In this document: piece by piece, positions 1 to 8,719 of the stretch
How the letters are laid out: each line of letters starts with the position of its first letter
Numbering within the stretch: the stretch's first letter is position 1
NCBI GenBank assembly: GCA_963620035.1
Contig: CAVEXN010000006.1
Location: 1-64,000 of the forward strand
Reading direction: 5' to 3'
Length of the DNA: 64,000 nucleotides
Source: F23-D06 sp963620035
Lineage (GTDB): Bacteria; Bacteroidota; Bacteroidia; Bacteroidales; WCHB1-69
Notes under the pieces: generated by a model
Seen by the model: the letters and a program-made list of their open reading frames with translations, nothing else
Told to the model about the DNA's origin: nothing
Database searches by the model: none
Program-made: the position numbers and the translations under genes

Positions 1-75
1 CAAAATTACACTTTTTTTTTCAAACAGGAACCACTCTCGTTTATAATTTTTTTTCTCCTTTTTAGGATATGCGAG

Positions 76-118
76 ACTGACAAATTGTCAGTGGTTGCTA
101 TTTTGGCAACGTTATTGC
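76..118 (+). promoter_or_regulatory. probable sigma-54 promoter with upstream palindrome, for clpB
   Basis: At 103-118 the sequence TTGGCAACGTTATTGC carries GG (105-106) and GC (117-118) exactly ten bases apart, the -24/-12 layout of sigma-54 promoters (consensus TGGCAC-N5-TTGC). Upstream lies the palindrome ACTGACAAATTGTCAGT (76-92), a possible activator site. No TAnnTTTG housekeeping box is placed sensibly before clpB. A shorter inverted repeat, TTGACG/CGTCAA (136-141 and 149-154), lies in the leader just before an AAGGAAAGGAG stretch. That sigma-54 drives this heat-shock gene is inference from the motif. Confidence 0.5.
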
Positions 119-173
119 TTTTTCCCCTCCGATTTTTGACGTTTAAGGCGTCAAGGAAAGGAGCAAAAACAGA

Positions 174-2771
174 ATGAACACGAATAATCTAACAATCAAA
201 ACTCAGGAAGTGATTTCAAATGCGCAGATGATGGCCATGCGAAATCAGAACCAGCAGATAGAGACACTGCACTTGCTGAAATCTATGCTTGACGTGGACG
301 ACAATGTAGTACCGTTTCTGCTGAAAAAACAAGAATGTAATCCTAAAACGATAGCCACGGTTGTTGACCGCGAGATCAGTCGTTTGCCTAAGGTTACGGG
401 CGGAGAGACCTATCTTGCCGGAAGTGTACAGACGGCTTTGCAAAAAGCGGTGCTGTTCTGTGAGAGTTCAGGCGATGAATTTGTCTCTCTCGAACACCTG
501 CTTTATGGCATCTTTACCGCCAACGACAAAACTTCGCAGATACTGAAAGATGCCGGGATGACCGAAAAAGGACTCAAAAGCGCTATCGAAGAGTTGCATA
601 AAGGCAGCAAGGTCACCAGCGCCAACAACGAGGAGACTTACAATGCCTTGAACAAGTATGCAAAGAACTTGAACGATATGGCCCGTCAGGGCAAGCTTGA
701 CCCTGTAATAGGTCGTGACGAAGAGATCAGACGTGTGCTGCAGATTCTCTCGAGGCGTACCAAAAACAACCCGATTCTGATTGGCGAGCCGGGCGTTGGC
801 AAAACCGCCATTGCCGAGGGGCTTGCCCAAAGACTTGTTAGCGGTGACATTCCAGAAAACCTGAAAACCAAGCAGTTGTATTCCCTTGATATGGGTGCGC
901 TGATTGCAGGCGCCAAGTATAAGGGCGAGTTCGAAGAGCGGCTCAAGAGCGTCATCAATGAGGTGGTCTCTTCAAACGGCGAAATCATACTTTTCATAGA
1001 TGAAATACATACACTTGTGGGCGCAGGCGCTTCCGGCGAGGGGGCTATGGATGCCGCCAACATCTTGAAGCCGGCACTGGCACGCGGCGAACTCCGCTCC
1101 ATAGGCGCTACTACGCTGAATGAATACCAGAAGTATTTCGAGAAGGACAAGGCTCTTGAACGCCGGTTCCAACCTGTGTTGATTGACGAACCTGACAAGT
1201 ATTCCGCCATCTCCATATTGAGGGGACTGAAAGAACGGTATGAGAACCATCATCAAGTGAAAATCCTGGACGAGGCTATCATTGCAGCGGTGGAACTGTC
1301 GCAGCGCTATATCGGCGACCGGTTCCTTCCAGACAAGGCCATTGACCTCATTGATGAGGCAGCGGCAAAGCTGAAACTCGAAATCAATTCCGTTCCGGAA
1401 GAACTGGATGAAGTGGAACACAAAATCAGCCAACTCGAGATTGAACGCGAGGCCATCAAACGCGAAAACGATACGGCAAAAGTCGAAGACCTGAGCAAAA
1501 AGATTGCAGAATTGCAGGAAAAACGCAATGTGATCTCTACAAAATGGCGTAGCGAAAAGGAAATAATGAACAAAATCCAGCATTGCAAGGACGAAATTGA
1601 AAACTATAAGATTGAGGCTGCCAACGAGGAACGCCAAGGCAACTACGGCAGGGTGGCTGAATTGCGCTATGGGCTCATCAAGAACGACGAAGACCAGATG
1701 GCAAAACTACAGAAAGAACTGGAAGCGCTACAGGGCAATGACGCCATGATTGACGAGAAAGTGGGCGCCGATGACATCGCTGAAGTAGTGGCGCGCTGGA
1801 CCGGAATACCCGTAGCCAAGATGATGCAGAGCGAGAAGTCGAAACTGCTGCATCTTGAAGAAGAACTGCACAAAAGGGTAATAGGGCAGGATGAGGCTAT
1901 CTGCGCCGTGGCGGATGCCATCCGCCGGAGCAGGGCAGGACTGCAGGATATGAAACGGCCTATCGGCTCCTTTATCTTTATGGGAACTACCGGCGTGGGG
2001 AAAACAGAACTGGCTAAGGCTTTGGCCGAATACCTTTTCAATACCGAAGACGCCATGATAAGATTCGATATGAGCGAGTTCCAAGAGTCCTATTCGGTGT
2101 CACGACTGATAGGCTCGCCCCCGGGATATGTCGGATATGACGAGGGCGGCCAATTGACTGAGAAAGTGCGCCGGAAACCCTATTCCGTCGTCCTCTTCGA
2201 TGAAATCGAAAAAGCACACCCCGATGTCTTCAATGTGTTGCTGCAAGTGCTGGATGACGGCAGATTGACCGACAACAAGGGCAGGGTGGCCGATTTCAAA
2301 AATACAATCATCATTATGACCTCAAATCTGGGCTCCAATATCATTCAGGACAACTATGCAGACAGGGCAAACTATTCCGACATGGAAGTCTTTGAACGAA
2401 CCAAGGCTGAAGTCACAGACTTGCTCAAGAAAACCCTCCGCCCTGAATTCTTGAACCGTATAGATGAGATTGTGATGTTCCAGCCCTTGTCAAAACGCGA
2501 AATCCGTTCTATCATCGACTTGCAGATAGCACAACTGCAGAAACTGCTCGCACCCAGGAACATAAAGTTGGAGTTCAGCCAGTACGCTTTAGATTTGTTG
2601 CTTGAACTGGGATATGACCCTGTGTATGGCGCACGCCCGCTCAAAAGGGTCATACAGAAACAGATACTGAACGAACTGTCGAAGATAATCCTGGCCGAAG
2701 ACATCGACCGCGACTGTACCATTATGGTGGACTCGGTAGAGGACGGAAAATTCGTATTCTACAAGAAATGA
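174..2771 (+). CDS. clpB: ATP-dependent disaggregase ClpB
   Basis: Hexameric Hsp100 chaperone that extracts and unfolds proteins from aggregates together with the DnaK system in the cytoplasm. The 865-residue protein has the normal family length and order: N-terminal Clp repeat domain (about 1-150), first AAA+ module with Walker A GEPGVGKT at 204-211 and Walker B ILFIDEIH, a coiled-coil middle domain rich in Glu/Lys (about 405-530), second AAA+ module with GTTGVGKT near 604-611 and FDEIEKAH, and the C-terminal D2 small domain. It appears to be a single-gene unit: a probable sigma-54 promoter lies before it and a hairpin terminator after it. Confidence 0.97.
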   Translation: MNTNNLTIKTQEVISNAQMMAMRNQNQQIETLHLLKSMLDVDDNVVPFLLKKQECNPKTIATVVDREISRLPKVTGGETYLAGSVQTALQKAVLFCESSGDEFVSLEHLLYGIFTANDKTSQILKDAGMTEKGLKSAIEELHKGSKVTSANNEETYNALNKYAKNLNDMARQGKLDPVIGRDEEIRRVLQILSRRTKNNPILIGEPGVGKTAIAEGLAQRLVSGDIPENLKTKQLYSLDMGALIAGAKYKGEFEERLKSVINEVVSSNGEIILFIDEIHTLVGAGASGEGAMDAANILKPALARGELRSIGATTLNEYQKYFEKDKALERRFQPVLIDEPDKYSAISILRGLKERYENHHQVKILDEAIIAAVELSQRYIGDRFLPDKAIDLIDEAAAKLKLEINSVPEELDEVEHKISQLEIEREAIKRENDTAKVEDLSKKIAELQEKRNVISTKWRSEKEIMNKIQHCKDEIENYKIEAANEERQGNYGRVAELRYGLIKNDEDQMAKLQKELEALQGNDAMIDEKVGADDIAEVVARWTGIPVAKMMQSEKSKLLHLEEELHKRVIGQDEAICAVADAIRRSRAGLQDMKRPIGSFIFMGTTGVGKTELAKALAEYLFNTEDAMIRFDMSEFQESYSVSRLIGSPPGYVGYDEGGQLTEKVRRKPYSVVLFDEIEKAHPDVFNVLLQVLDDGRLTDNKGRVADFKNTIIIMTSNLGSNIIQDNYADRANYSDMEVFERTKAEVTDLLKKTLRPEFLNRIDEIVMFQPLSKREIRSIIDLQIAQLQKLLAPRNIKLEFSQYALDLLLELGYDPVYGARPLKRVIQKQILNELSKIILAEDIDRDCTIMVDSVEDGKFVFYKK

Positions 2772-2791
2772 CGAGAAAATTGTTGAACATC

Positions 2792-2825
2792 AAAAAGGGG
2801 GACGTGAAAACGCCGCCCCTTTTTT
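2792..2825 (+). terminator. rho-independent terminator after clpB
   Basis: AAAAAGGGG pairs with CCCCTTTTT around an inner CGT-GAAA-ACG hairpin, followed by a T run. It starts about 20 bases after the clpB stop codon. Confidence 0.85.
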
Positions 2826-2827
2826 GC

Positions 2828-2835
2828 TATTTTTG
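2828..2835 (+). promoter_or_regulatory. -7 box of the pcm promoter
   Basis: TATTTTTG matches the Bacteroidota -7 consensus TAnnTTTG and lies 26 bases before the pcm start codon, directly after the clpB terminator. No clear TTG -33 element is seen at the usual 19-21 base spacing. Confidence 0.55.
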
Positions 2836-2861
2836 CACCCCAATAACCCCAGACCGAACTC

Positions 2862-3506
2862 ATGACCGATAACTATCTGCTTTTAGGAGCCAAAAAGAGA
2901 CTGATTGAAGAACTGCGCCAATCAGGCATAACGGACGAGAATGTGTTGAATGCCTTTGACAAAGTGGAACGGCACCGTTTCGTGGAATCTTTCCTTTGGG
3001 ACAAGGCATACGAAAACAAAGCGTTGAAACTGATGAACGGGCAGACTATTTCGCATCCGTTCACAGTTGCTTTCCAGTCGCAATTGCTGAAGATACAGAA
3101 AGGTGACAAAGTGCTGGAAATAGGGACGGGTTCCGGATTCCAAGCGGCGATATTGAGTGCAATGGGTGCATACGTTTATTCGATAGAACGTCAGGAGGTG
3201 TTGTACAGAAGTGCCAAACAGCTGCTCGAACAGATTGACAACCGCATTGCCCTGACATTCGGCGACGGATTCCAGGGTTGGCCGAAATTTGCCCCGTACA
3301 GCAAGATTATAGTCACCTGCGGTGCGCCCTACATACCCGATGCCTTGCTCCAACAACTCAGGCCGGGCGGCGTCTTGGTGGTCCCCGTGGGCAATGAATC
3401 GCATACAATGAAACGGGTCACAAAAATCGATGACGGCAAATACGAAGAAGAAACATTCGGGGATTTCCTCTTCGTTCCTATGATCAAAGAAACCGTTTCC
3501 AGATAG
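2862..3506 (+). CDS. pcm: protein-L-isoaspartate O-methyltransferase
   Basis: SAM-dependent enzyme that methylates L-isoaspartyl residues in damaged proteins so they can revert to aspartate. The 214-residue protein is a normal PCMT: the conserved GQTISHP segment at 60-66 and the SAM-binding motif VLEIGTGSGFQ at 84-94 are present, followed by a typical Rossmann methyltransferase core. Six bases separate its stop from the start of the next nucleotidyltransferase gene, so the two are likely cotranscribed. Confidence 0.93.
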   Translation: MTDNYLLLGAKKRLIEELRQSGITDENVLNAFDKVERHRFVESFLWDKAYENKALKLMNGQTISHPFTVAFQSQLLKIQKGDKVLEIGTGSGFQAAILSAMGAYVYSIERQEVLYRSAKQLLEQIDNRIALTFGDGFQGWPKFAPYSKIIVTCGAPYIPDALLQQLRPGGVLVVPVGNESHTMKRVTKIDDGKYEEETFGDFLFVPMIKETVSR

Positions 3507-3512
3507 CAAGAC

Positions 3513-4226
3513 ATGAAGACAACTGCATTCATATTTGCGGCAGGACTTGGCACGCGGCTCTATCCGCTCACGGCAACGAAGCCTAAGGCCTTGGTTTGTT
3601 ACAAGGGGAAGACAATGCTTGAACATGCCATCGACAAGGTTGTGGCTGCCGGCATCCGTCACATTGTCGTAAATGTACACCATTTCCCCGACCAAATCAT
3701 CAGATTTCTCGCCACGCACGAAAAAGACGCCCGTATTGAGGTGTCGGACGAACGGGCGTATCTCAGAGACACGGCAGGAGGTTTGAAGTTCGCCGAGCCG
3801 ATGCTGCGCGACAGCGATTTGCTTCTCCTTTACAACGTGGACATACTCTCTACCATAGACCTCGGGGCTTTTGTGTACCAACACGTCAGCAGCGACGCCG
3901 ATGTCACGCTTGCCGTTCGCCGCCGCAAAACCTCCCGCTATTTTGTGTTTGAAAAAGAATCCCTCGACTTGTGCGGGTGGCAGAACGTGAGAACCGGCGA
4001 AACAATTCTTCCGAAACGGCCACGGCAGCCCATAGAACTGGCATTCAGCGGTATTCATTTGATGAACCGGCATGTTGTAAACCGAATACCTTCTGTCGAG
4101 AAAATGTCTCTCACTCCATTCTATCTTCACAACATTCAGCAAATCAGGACAAAGGGATTTCTGCACGACGACAGATTATGGATGGATGTTGGTAAATACG
4201 CTGATTATAAGGATGTTCTGTATTGA
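3513..4226 (+). CDS. MurU-like nucleotidyltransferase
   Basis: 237-residue NTP_transferase family protein with the nucleotide-binding signature AAGLGTRLYPLT (9-20) and PKAL following it. Such proteins transfer a nucleotide from UTP or another NTP to a sugar 1-phosphate. The short, single-domain form resembles MurU (N-acetylmuramate 1-phosphate uridylyltransferase of peptidoglycan recycling), but no AmgK-type kinase lies next to it, so the sugar is not settled. It follows pcm by six bases and precedes dnaA. Confidence 0.75.
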   Translation: MKTTAFIFAAGLGTRLYPLTATKPKALVCYKGKTMLEHAIDKVVAAGIRHIVVNVHHFPDQIIRFLATHEKDARIEVSDERAYLRDTAGGLKFAEPMLRDSDLLLLYNVDILSTIDLGAFVYQHVSSDADVTLAVRRRKTSRYFVFEKESLDLCGWQNVRTGETILPKRPRQPIELAFSGIHLMNRHVVNRIPSVEKMSLTPFYLHNIQQIRTKGFLHDDRLWMDVGKYADYKDVLY

Positions 4227-4311
4227 TTGTTGAATAAAAGAGGGTGTTGTCATATACTTTTTTTTAGAATAATCAAGAGTGGTCGGAATATCTTTTTAAC
4301 TTTTTTGTGTT

Positions 4312-4319
4312 TATTTTTG
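4312..4319 (+). promoter_or_regulatory. -7 box of the dnaA promoter
   Basis: TATTTTTG (TAnnTTTG) lies 74 bases before the dnaA start, within an A/T-rich intergenic stretch (4227-4393). The implied leader is about 65-70 nt. No clear -33 TTG. I saw no cluster of TTATCCACA-like DnaA boxes in this gap. Confidence 0.5.
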
Positions 4320-4393
4320 TGCTCTGAAAAAGGGGCGAATCTCGTCAGATAAACCTTTCTTTTTTAGCGAGATATGAAATCGTAACCTTAAAT

Positions 4394-5839
4394 ATGGAGA
4401 AAAAGACAAAAGATTATATACAGGTGTGGAATTCCTGTCTGAAAATCATCGCCGACAATTTAGAGTCGGATACGGTTTTCCAGACCTGGTTTGCGCCGAT
4501 AGAGCCCGTGGCAATCGAAAACAATGCCTTGATCTTGCAATTGCCGAGTCATCTGTATTTCGAGTTTTTGGAGCAGAATTATGTGAGGCTCTTGAAGACG
4601 GTCATCAAGAAAGAGTTGGGCCCTACGGGCAAGTTGAAGTACCGTGTTGTCATGGAAAAGCAGAAGGATCCTTCGCAGAACAAGACCATCACGCTTCCGT
4701 CCTACGATCCGGTCAGCAATCCCGATGTCTTGCCGCCGATAGACGTTTACGGCACTCCAAATCGTGAGATTCCGGATCCGTTTGTGCTGCCGGGCATCCA
4801 AAAACGCAAAATCGCGACTAATCTGATCGATACGCTAACCTTCGACAATTACGTTGAGGGCGACTGCAACCGGTTGGCGCGCGCCGCCGGCATGAGCATA
4901 GCCAAGAAACCGGGCCAAAGCAGTTTCAATCCGCTGTTCATCTATTCGGAGGTGGGGCTCGGCAAAACACACCTCGTGAACGCCATCGGGGTGGAGACCA
5001 AACTCAACTTCCCGGACAAAACAGTGCTGTATGTCAGCACCGACACGTTCCTCCAACAATATGTAGAGGCCACAAAAAACCAGAATGTCAACGATTTCAA
5101 GTGGTTCTACCAGTCGCTGGATATGCTGATAATCGAGGACATCCAGTTCCTTTCGGGAAAGAAAGCCCAAACACAGGACATCTTCTTCCATATTTTCAAC
5201 ACGTTGCACACGAAGGGAAAACAGATCATCATGACTTCCGACAAACCGCCCGCAGAGATATCCGGCTTTGAGCAGCGTATGCTCAGCCGTTTCATGTGGG
5301 GGCTGATTGCCGAGTTGGAGGTGCCTGACCTGAAGACCAGGATCGCCATCATCAACAAGAAACTCGAAAACAGCGGCATTGATTTCCCGAAGGAGGTGAT
5401 TGAGTATCTCGCATTATGCATCACCTCCAACACGCGGGAACTTGAGGGCGCCATCATCGCAATTCTGGCACAGGCTTCGTTGAACCACAAGGAAATCACG
5501 GTTGACCTGGCCAAAGAGATGGTGGACAAATATGTGAAAACCAACGCCAAGGAGATATCAGTGGAGTACATCCAGAAAGTGGTGTGCGACTATTTCAAAA
5601 TCTCCATAGATGAAATCAATGCCAAGACTCGCAAACGCGAAATCGTGACGGCGCGGCAATTGAGCATGTACTTTGCGCGCAAATATACCAAACTGCCCCT
5701 CTCCGTCATCGGTGTGCATTGCGGGAACAAAGACCATGCGACGGTGCTGCACGCCTGCCGCACCGTGAACAACCTGTGCGAAACAGACCGTAAAATGCAG
5801 GCATTTGTCGAGGAAATAGACAAAAAAATGAGATTGTAA
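4394..5839 (+). CDS. dnaA: chromosomal replication initiator DnaA
   Basis: Binds DnaA boxes at oriC and opens the origin. The 481-residue protein shows domain I (about 1-90), a short linker, the AAA+ domain with P-loop SEVGLGKT at 185-192 and Walker B MLIIEDIQF at 244-252, and the C-terminal DNA-binding domain with the DnaA-box signature DHATVLHACRTV near 448. The first P-loop residue is Ser rather than the usual Gly (codon TCG); the catalytic Lys and Thr are intact. The gene follows an intergenic A/T-rich leader and is followed 57 bases later by recJ. Confidence 0.97.
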   Translation: MEKKTKDYIQVWNSCLKIIADNLESDTVFQTWFAPIEPVAIENNALILQLPSHLYFEFLEQNYVRLLKTVIKKELGPTGKLKYRVVMEKQKDPSQNKTITLPSYDPVSNPDVLPPIDVYGTPNREIPDPFVLPGIQKRKIATNLIDTLTFDNYVEGDCNRLARAAGMSIAKKPGQSSFNPLFIYSEVGLGKTHLVNAIGVETKLNFPDKTVLYVSTDTFLQQYVEATKNQNVNDFKWFYQSLDMLIIEDIQFLSGKKAQTQDIFFHIFNTLHTKGKQIIMTSDKPPAEISGFEQRMLSRFMWGLIAELEVPDLKTRIAIINKKLENSGIDFPKEVIEYLALCITSNTRELEGAIIAILAQASLNHKEITVDLAKEMVDKYVKTNAKEISVEYIQKVVCDYFKISIDEINAKTRKREIVTARQLSMYFARKYTKLPLSVIGVHCGNKDHATVLHACRTVNNLCETDRKMQAFVEEIDKKMRL

Positions 5840-5847
5840 TTTTTTCC

Positions 5848-5878
5848 TTGCAATTGTGAAACATTTTTTTTATTTTTG
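5848..5878 (+). promoter_or_regulatory. recJ promoter
   Basis: TTG (5848-5850), a 20-base spacer and TATTTTTG (5871-5878): a full match to the Bacteroidota TTTG/TAnnTTTG promoter. Transcription would begin near 5885, so the upstream TTG codon at 5876 cannot be the recJ start and the ATG at 5897 is favoured. Confidence 0.75.
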
Positions 5879-5896
5879 CAATCGGCAATTTTAAAA

Positions 5897-7669
5897 ATGA
5901 AGAAGCGGTGGATTTCAAATAGGATTCCTGAAGCGGCGGCGGTCAATAAATTGGCCGGGCAACTTTCAATAGAGCGGCCTTTGGCCGCATTGCTCATCCA
6001 ACGTGGCATTGACACTCCGGAAGCGGCACGGGATTTCTTCAATCCTGACATTTCAAAGTTGCACGACCCTTTCCTGATGAAAGATATGGACAAGGCCGTA
6101 AAGCGACTTTCCGAAGCGGTCATCGAAAACCAGAAGATTATGATTTACGGCGACTATGACGTAGATGGAACTTCTGCCGTAGCGCTGCTCTATTCGTTCC
6201 TGTGCGAGATTATCGGCTCCGACTACAAAAACCAAGTCGAGTATTATATCCCCGATCGCTATACGGAGGGTTATGGGGTGTCGCAGAACGGCATTGAATA
6301 TTGCCGGAACAATAATTTCAACCTGCTCATTACGCTCGACTGTGGTATCAAGGCCAATGATATGGTTGCGTTAGCCAAGCAGTACGGCATCGATGTTGTC
6401 GTGTGTGACCATCATCTTGAAGGCGACGAACTCCCGGATGCCGTGGCCATTCTGGATCCTAAACGTAAAGACTGCCCCTATCCTTACAAGGAGTTGTCGG
6501 GCTGCGGCGTAGGGTTCAAGTTCATACAGGGATATTGCCAGAAATACAAGCTTCCCGACCAGTTGTGGCTGTCGAGAATGGATCTCGTTGCCATCAGCAT
6601 TGCTTCGGATATTGTCGAAATTACCGGCGAAAACAGAATCCTCGCCCATTTCGGTCTCGAAATCATCAACAAGTTCCCACGTATGGGCGTGAAATCCATC
6701 CTCGAACAGGCAGGCATAAAACTGCATTACCCGTTCAAAGAGGAGACGATATTCTCTCGTAAGATTTCTATTTCTGACCTTGTTTTCTATGTGGGGCCGC
6801 GCATAAATGCGGCAGGCAGAATGAAAAGCGGACGCGAGTCGGTGCGCTTGTTCATCTGCGAAGATGAGGAAAAGTCGGCAGCCATAGGCAAACAAATCAA
6901 CACCCAAAACGAACAGCGGAAAGAACAGGACCGCAACGCAACGGAAAATGCCATCCATACCATACGCACCTCGCACGAGTATGTGAACAGAAAAAGCATA
7001 GTCATATACAATCCTAACTGGTTCAAGGGCATCATCGGCATCGTGGCTTCGCGGCTGGTGGAGGTTTTCTATAAACCTACTATCGTCCTTACAAAGTCAT
7101 CCGACGGCTTGATTACAGGTTCTGCCCGGTCTGTCAAGGAGTTCAATATCTATAACGGCATCGATTCCTGCTCGGAATTGCTGGAACATTTCGGCGGCCA
7201 CAAGTTCGCGGCAGGGCTCTCTATGAAAGAAGAGAACCTTGAGGAGTTTACGGAACGATTTGAACAGTATGTGAACGAAAACCTTGAAGAGTCTTCGTTT
7301 ATGCCCGAGATTGTAGTGGACCTACCGCTCGACCTGTCCGAAATCACCTCGGTTTTCCTCAACCAATTGAAAATGTTCGCTCCGTTCGGTCCGGGCAATA
7401 TGGAACCGGTGTTCCAGTCGAACGGTGTCATTGACGAAGGCGCTGCGCGCATCGTGGGCGACAAACATTTGAAAGCACGTGTGCTCTATCCCGACAAATC
7501 GGTTCATCCTATCGATATTATAGCGTTCAACCAGAAAGATAAATTGGATATCATGGCTGACAACAGGGCTTTCGATATGCTTTACCACGTGGAAGAAAAT
7601 GTGTGGAACAACAATGTGAGCATACAACTGAACGTGAAGGACATCAGAGCCGCCGGAAGCAACGATTGA
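5897..7669 (+). CDS. recJ: single-stranded-DNA-specific exonuclease RecJ
   Basis: 5'-3' single-strand exonuclease of recombination and mismatch repair. The start is the ATG at 5897, chosen because a strong promoter -7 box covers the upstream TTG; this gives 590 residues, normal for the family. DHH-superfamily motifs are present: GDYDVDGTSA near 85, LDCG near 147, DHH at 171-173, and a GxGRIN-like segment (PRINAAGRM) near 302, followed by the DHHA1 RNA-binding-like region and a C-terminal OB fold. It sits alone between dnaA and a metal exporter gene. Confidence 0.95.
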   Translation: MKKRWISNRIPEAAAVNKLAGQLSIERPLAALLIQRGIDTPEAARDFFNPDISKLHDPFLMKDMDKAVKRLSEAVIENQKIMIYGDYDVDGTSAVALLYSFLCEIIGSDYKNQVEYYIPDRYTEGYGVSQNGIEYCRNNNFNLLITLDCGIKANDMVALAKQYGIDVVVCDHHLEGDELPDAVAILDPKRKDCPYPYKELSGCGVGFKFIQGYCQKYKLPDQLWLSRMDLVAISIASDIVEITGENRILAHFGLEIINKFPRMGVKSILEQAGIKLHYPFKEETIFSRKISISDLVFYVGPRINAAGRMKSGRESVRLFICEDEEKSAAIGKQINTQNEQRKEQDRNATENAIHTIRTSHEYVNRKSIVIYNPNWFKGIIGIVASRLVEVFYKPTIVLTKSSDGLITGSARSVKEFNIYNGIDSCSELLEHFGGHKFAAGLSMKEENLEEFTERFEQYVNENLEESSFMPEIVVDLPLDLSEITSVFLNQLKMFAPFGPGNMEPVFQSNGVIDEGAARIVGDKHLKARVLYPDKSVHPIDIIAFNQKDKLDIMADNRAFDMLYHVEENVWNNNVSIQLNVKDIRAAGSND

Positions 7670-7792
7670 CACTTTTGATGATTTATTGTTGAAAAATCAC
7701 CGGTTCAGGCGATAATTTCATCTCTCGTTTTTGGTTTTCTTTGCAGCCTTTCAGAAAGGCTTGTTCTGCTATAACGTAAAAAACTCTCTAAT

Positions 7793-8701
7793 ATGTCATC
7801 ACATCATCACCACGAACACAATCACGGCCGTCCGCAAGCCGTAACTTCCTTGAACAGGGCTTTTATGCTCGGCATATCCTTGAACATCGCTTACGTTCTG
7901 GCAGAAGCCGTTGCGGGCTTTTGCTTTAACTCAATGGGACTGCTGTCAGATGCAGGGCATAATCTTACCGATGTGGTCAGTCTTGCGTTGGCAATGCTGG
8001 CTTACAGACTTGCCCAAACGCATGCCAACCATCGTTTCACATACGGGTACAAGAAAAGCACGGTTCTTATTTCCTTGCTTAATGCAATCATTCTCGGCGT
8101 GGCCGTCGTGTTTATCATTGTGGAGAGTGTTCACAAATTGATAGAGTCCGCACCGCTTGAGGGCTTGACCATTTCTGTCGTGGCTGCCATAGGCGTTGCA
8201 GTCAACGGCTTCACAGCCTATCTTTTCATAAAAGACCGCAAACATGACTTGAACATCAAGGGTGCTTTCCTCCACATGCTGGCAGATGCGCTGGTCTCTG
8301 TCGGGGTTGTCCTTTCCGGCATTATCATCCATTTTACCGGCTGGTATGTCATTGATGCTTTCATAGGGTTGGCGGTGGCGGTGGTCATTGTTGTGGCCAC
8401 GTGGCAACTGCTGCGCGACAGCCTCAGGCTGGCCCTCGACGGCGTTCCCACTCAAGTGGATTACGAAAAGGTAGTGTCACTGTTCACTGACACCGACGGG
8501 GTGCTGGATGTGCATCATCTCCATATCTGGGCTATCAGCACGACAGAGAATGCCCTTACCGCCCATGTGGTGGTTCGCGACATCCAGAAGATGGAGAAAG
8601 TGAAAGCAGAACTGAAACAAGAGCTGAAAGGGGCGAATATCAGCCATGCAACGCTGGAGTTTGAAACGGAAACGTACCAATGCCATGAACTGAACGACTG
8701 A
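7793..8701 (+). CDS. cation diffusion facilitator metal exporter (ZitB/CzcD-like)
   Basis: Inner-membrane proton antiporter that expels Zn2+ or related divalent ions. The 302-residue protein has a His-rich N-terminus (SHHHHEHNHG, 3-12), six predicted membrane helices, the metal site SDAGHNLTD (52-60) in helix 2 and HMLAD (161-165) in helix 5, and a cytoplasmic C-terminal domain of about 90 residues with conserved HxHIW near 243. It ends 18 bases from the convergent Na/Pi cotransporter gene. TTTCTTTG at 7736-7743 is an imperfect -7 box. Confidence 0.92.
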   Translation: MSSHHHHEHNHGRPQAVTSLNRAFMLGISLNIAYVLAEAVAGFCFNSMGLLSDAGHNLTDVVSLALAMLAYRLAQTHANHRFTYGYKKSTVLISLLNAIILGVAVVFIIVESVHKLIESAPLEGLTISVVAAIGVAVNGFTAYLFIKDRKHDLNIKGAFLHMLADALVSVGVVLSGIIIHFTGWYVIDAFIGLAVAVVIVVATWQLLRDSLRLALDGVPTQVDYEKVVSLFTDTDGVLDVHHLHIWAISTTENALTAHVVVRDIQKMEKVKAELKQELKGANISHATLEFETETYQCHELND

Positions 8702-8719
8702 CAATGCGGAAAAGCAAGG

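Noticed and set aside
2922..4166. 414-codon open frame on the minus strand
   Set aside because: Antisense to pcm and the nucleotidyltransferase, both of which have clear motifs.
4227..4393. Origin of replication next to dnaA
   Set aside because: A/T-rich, but no cluster of DnaA boxes was seen; dnaA position alone does not prove oriC.
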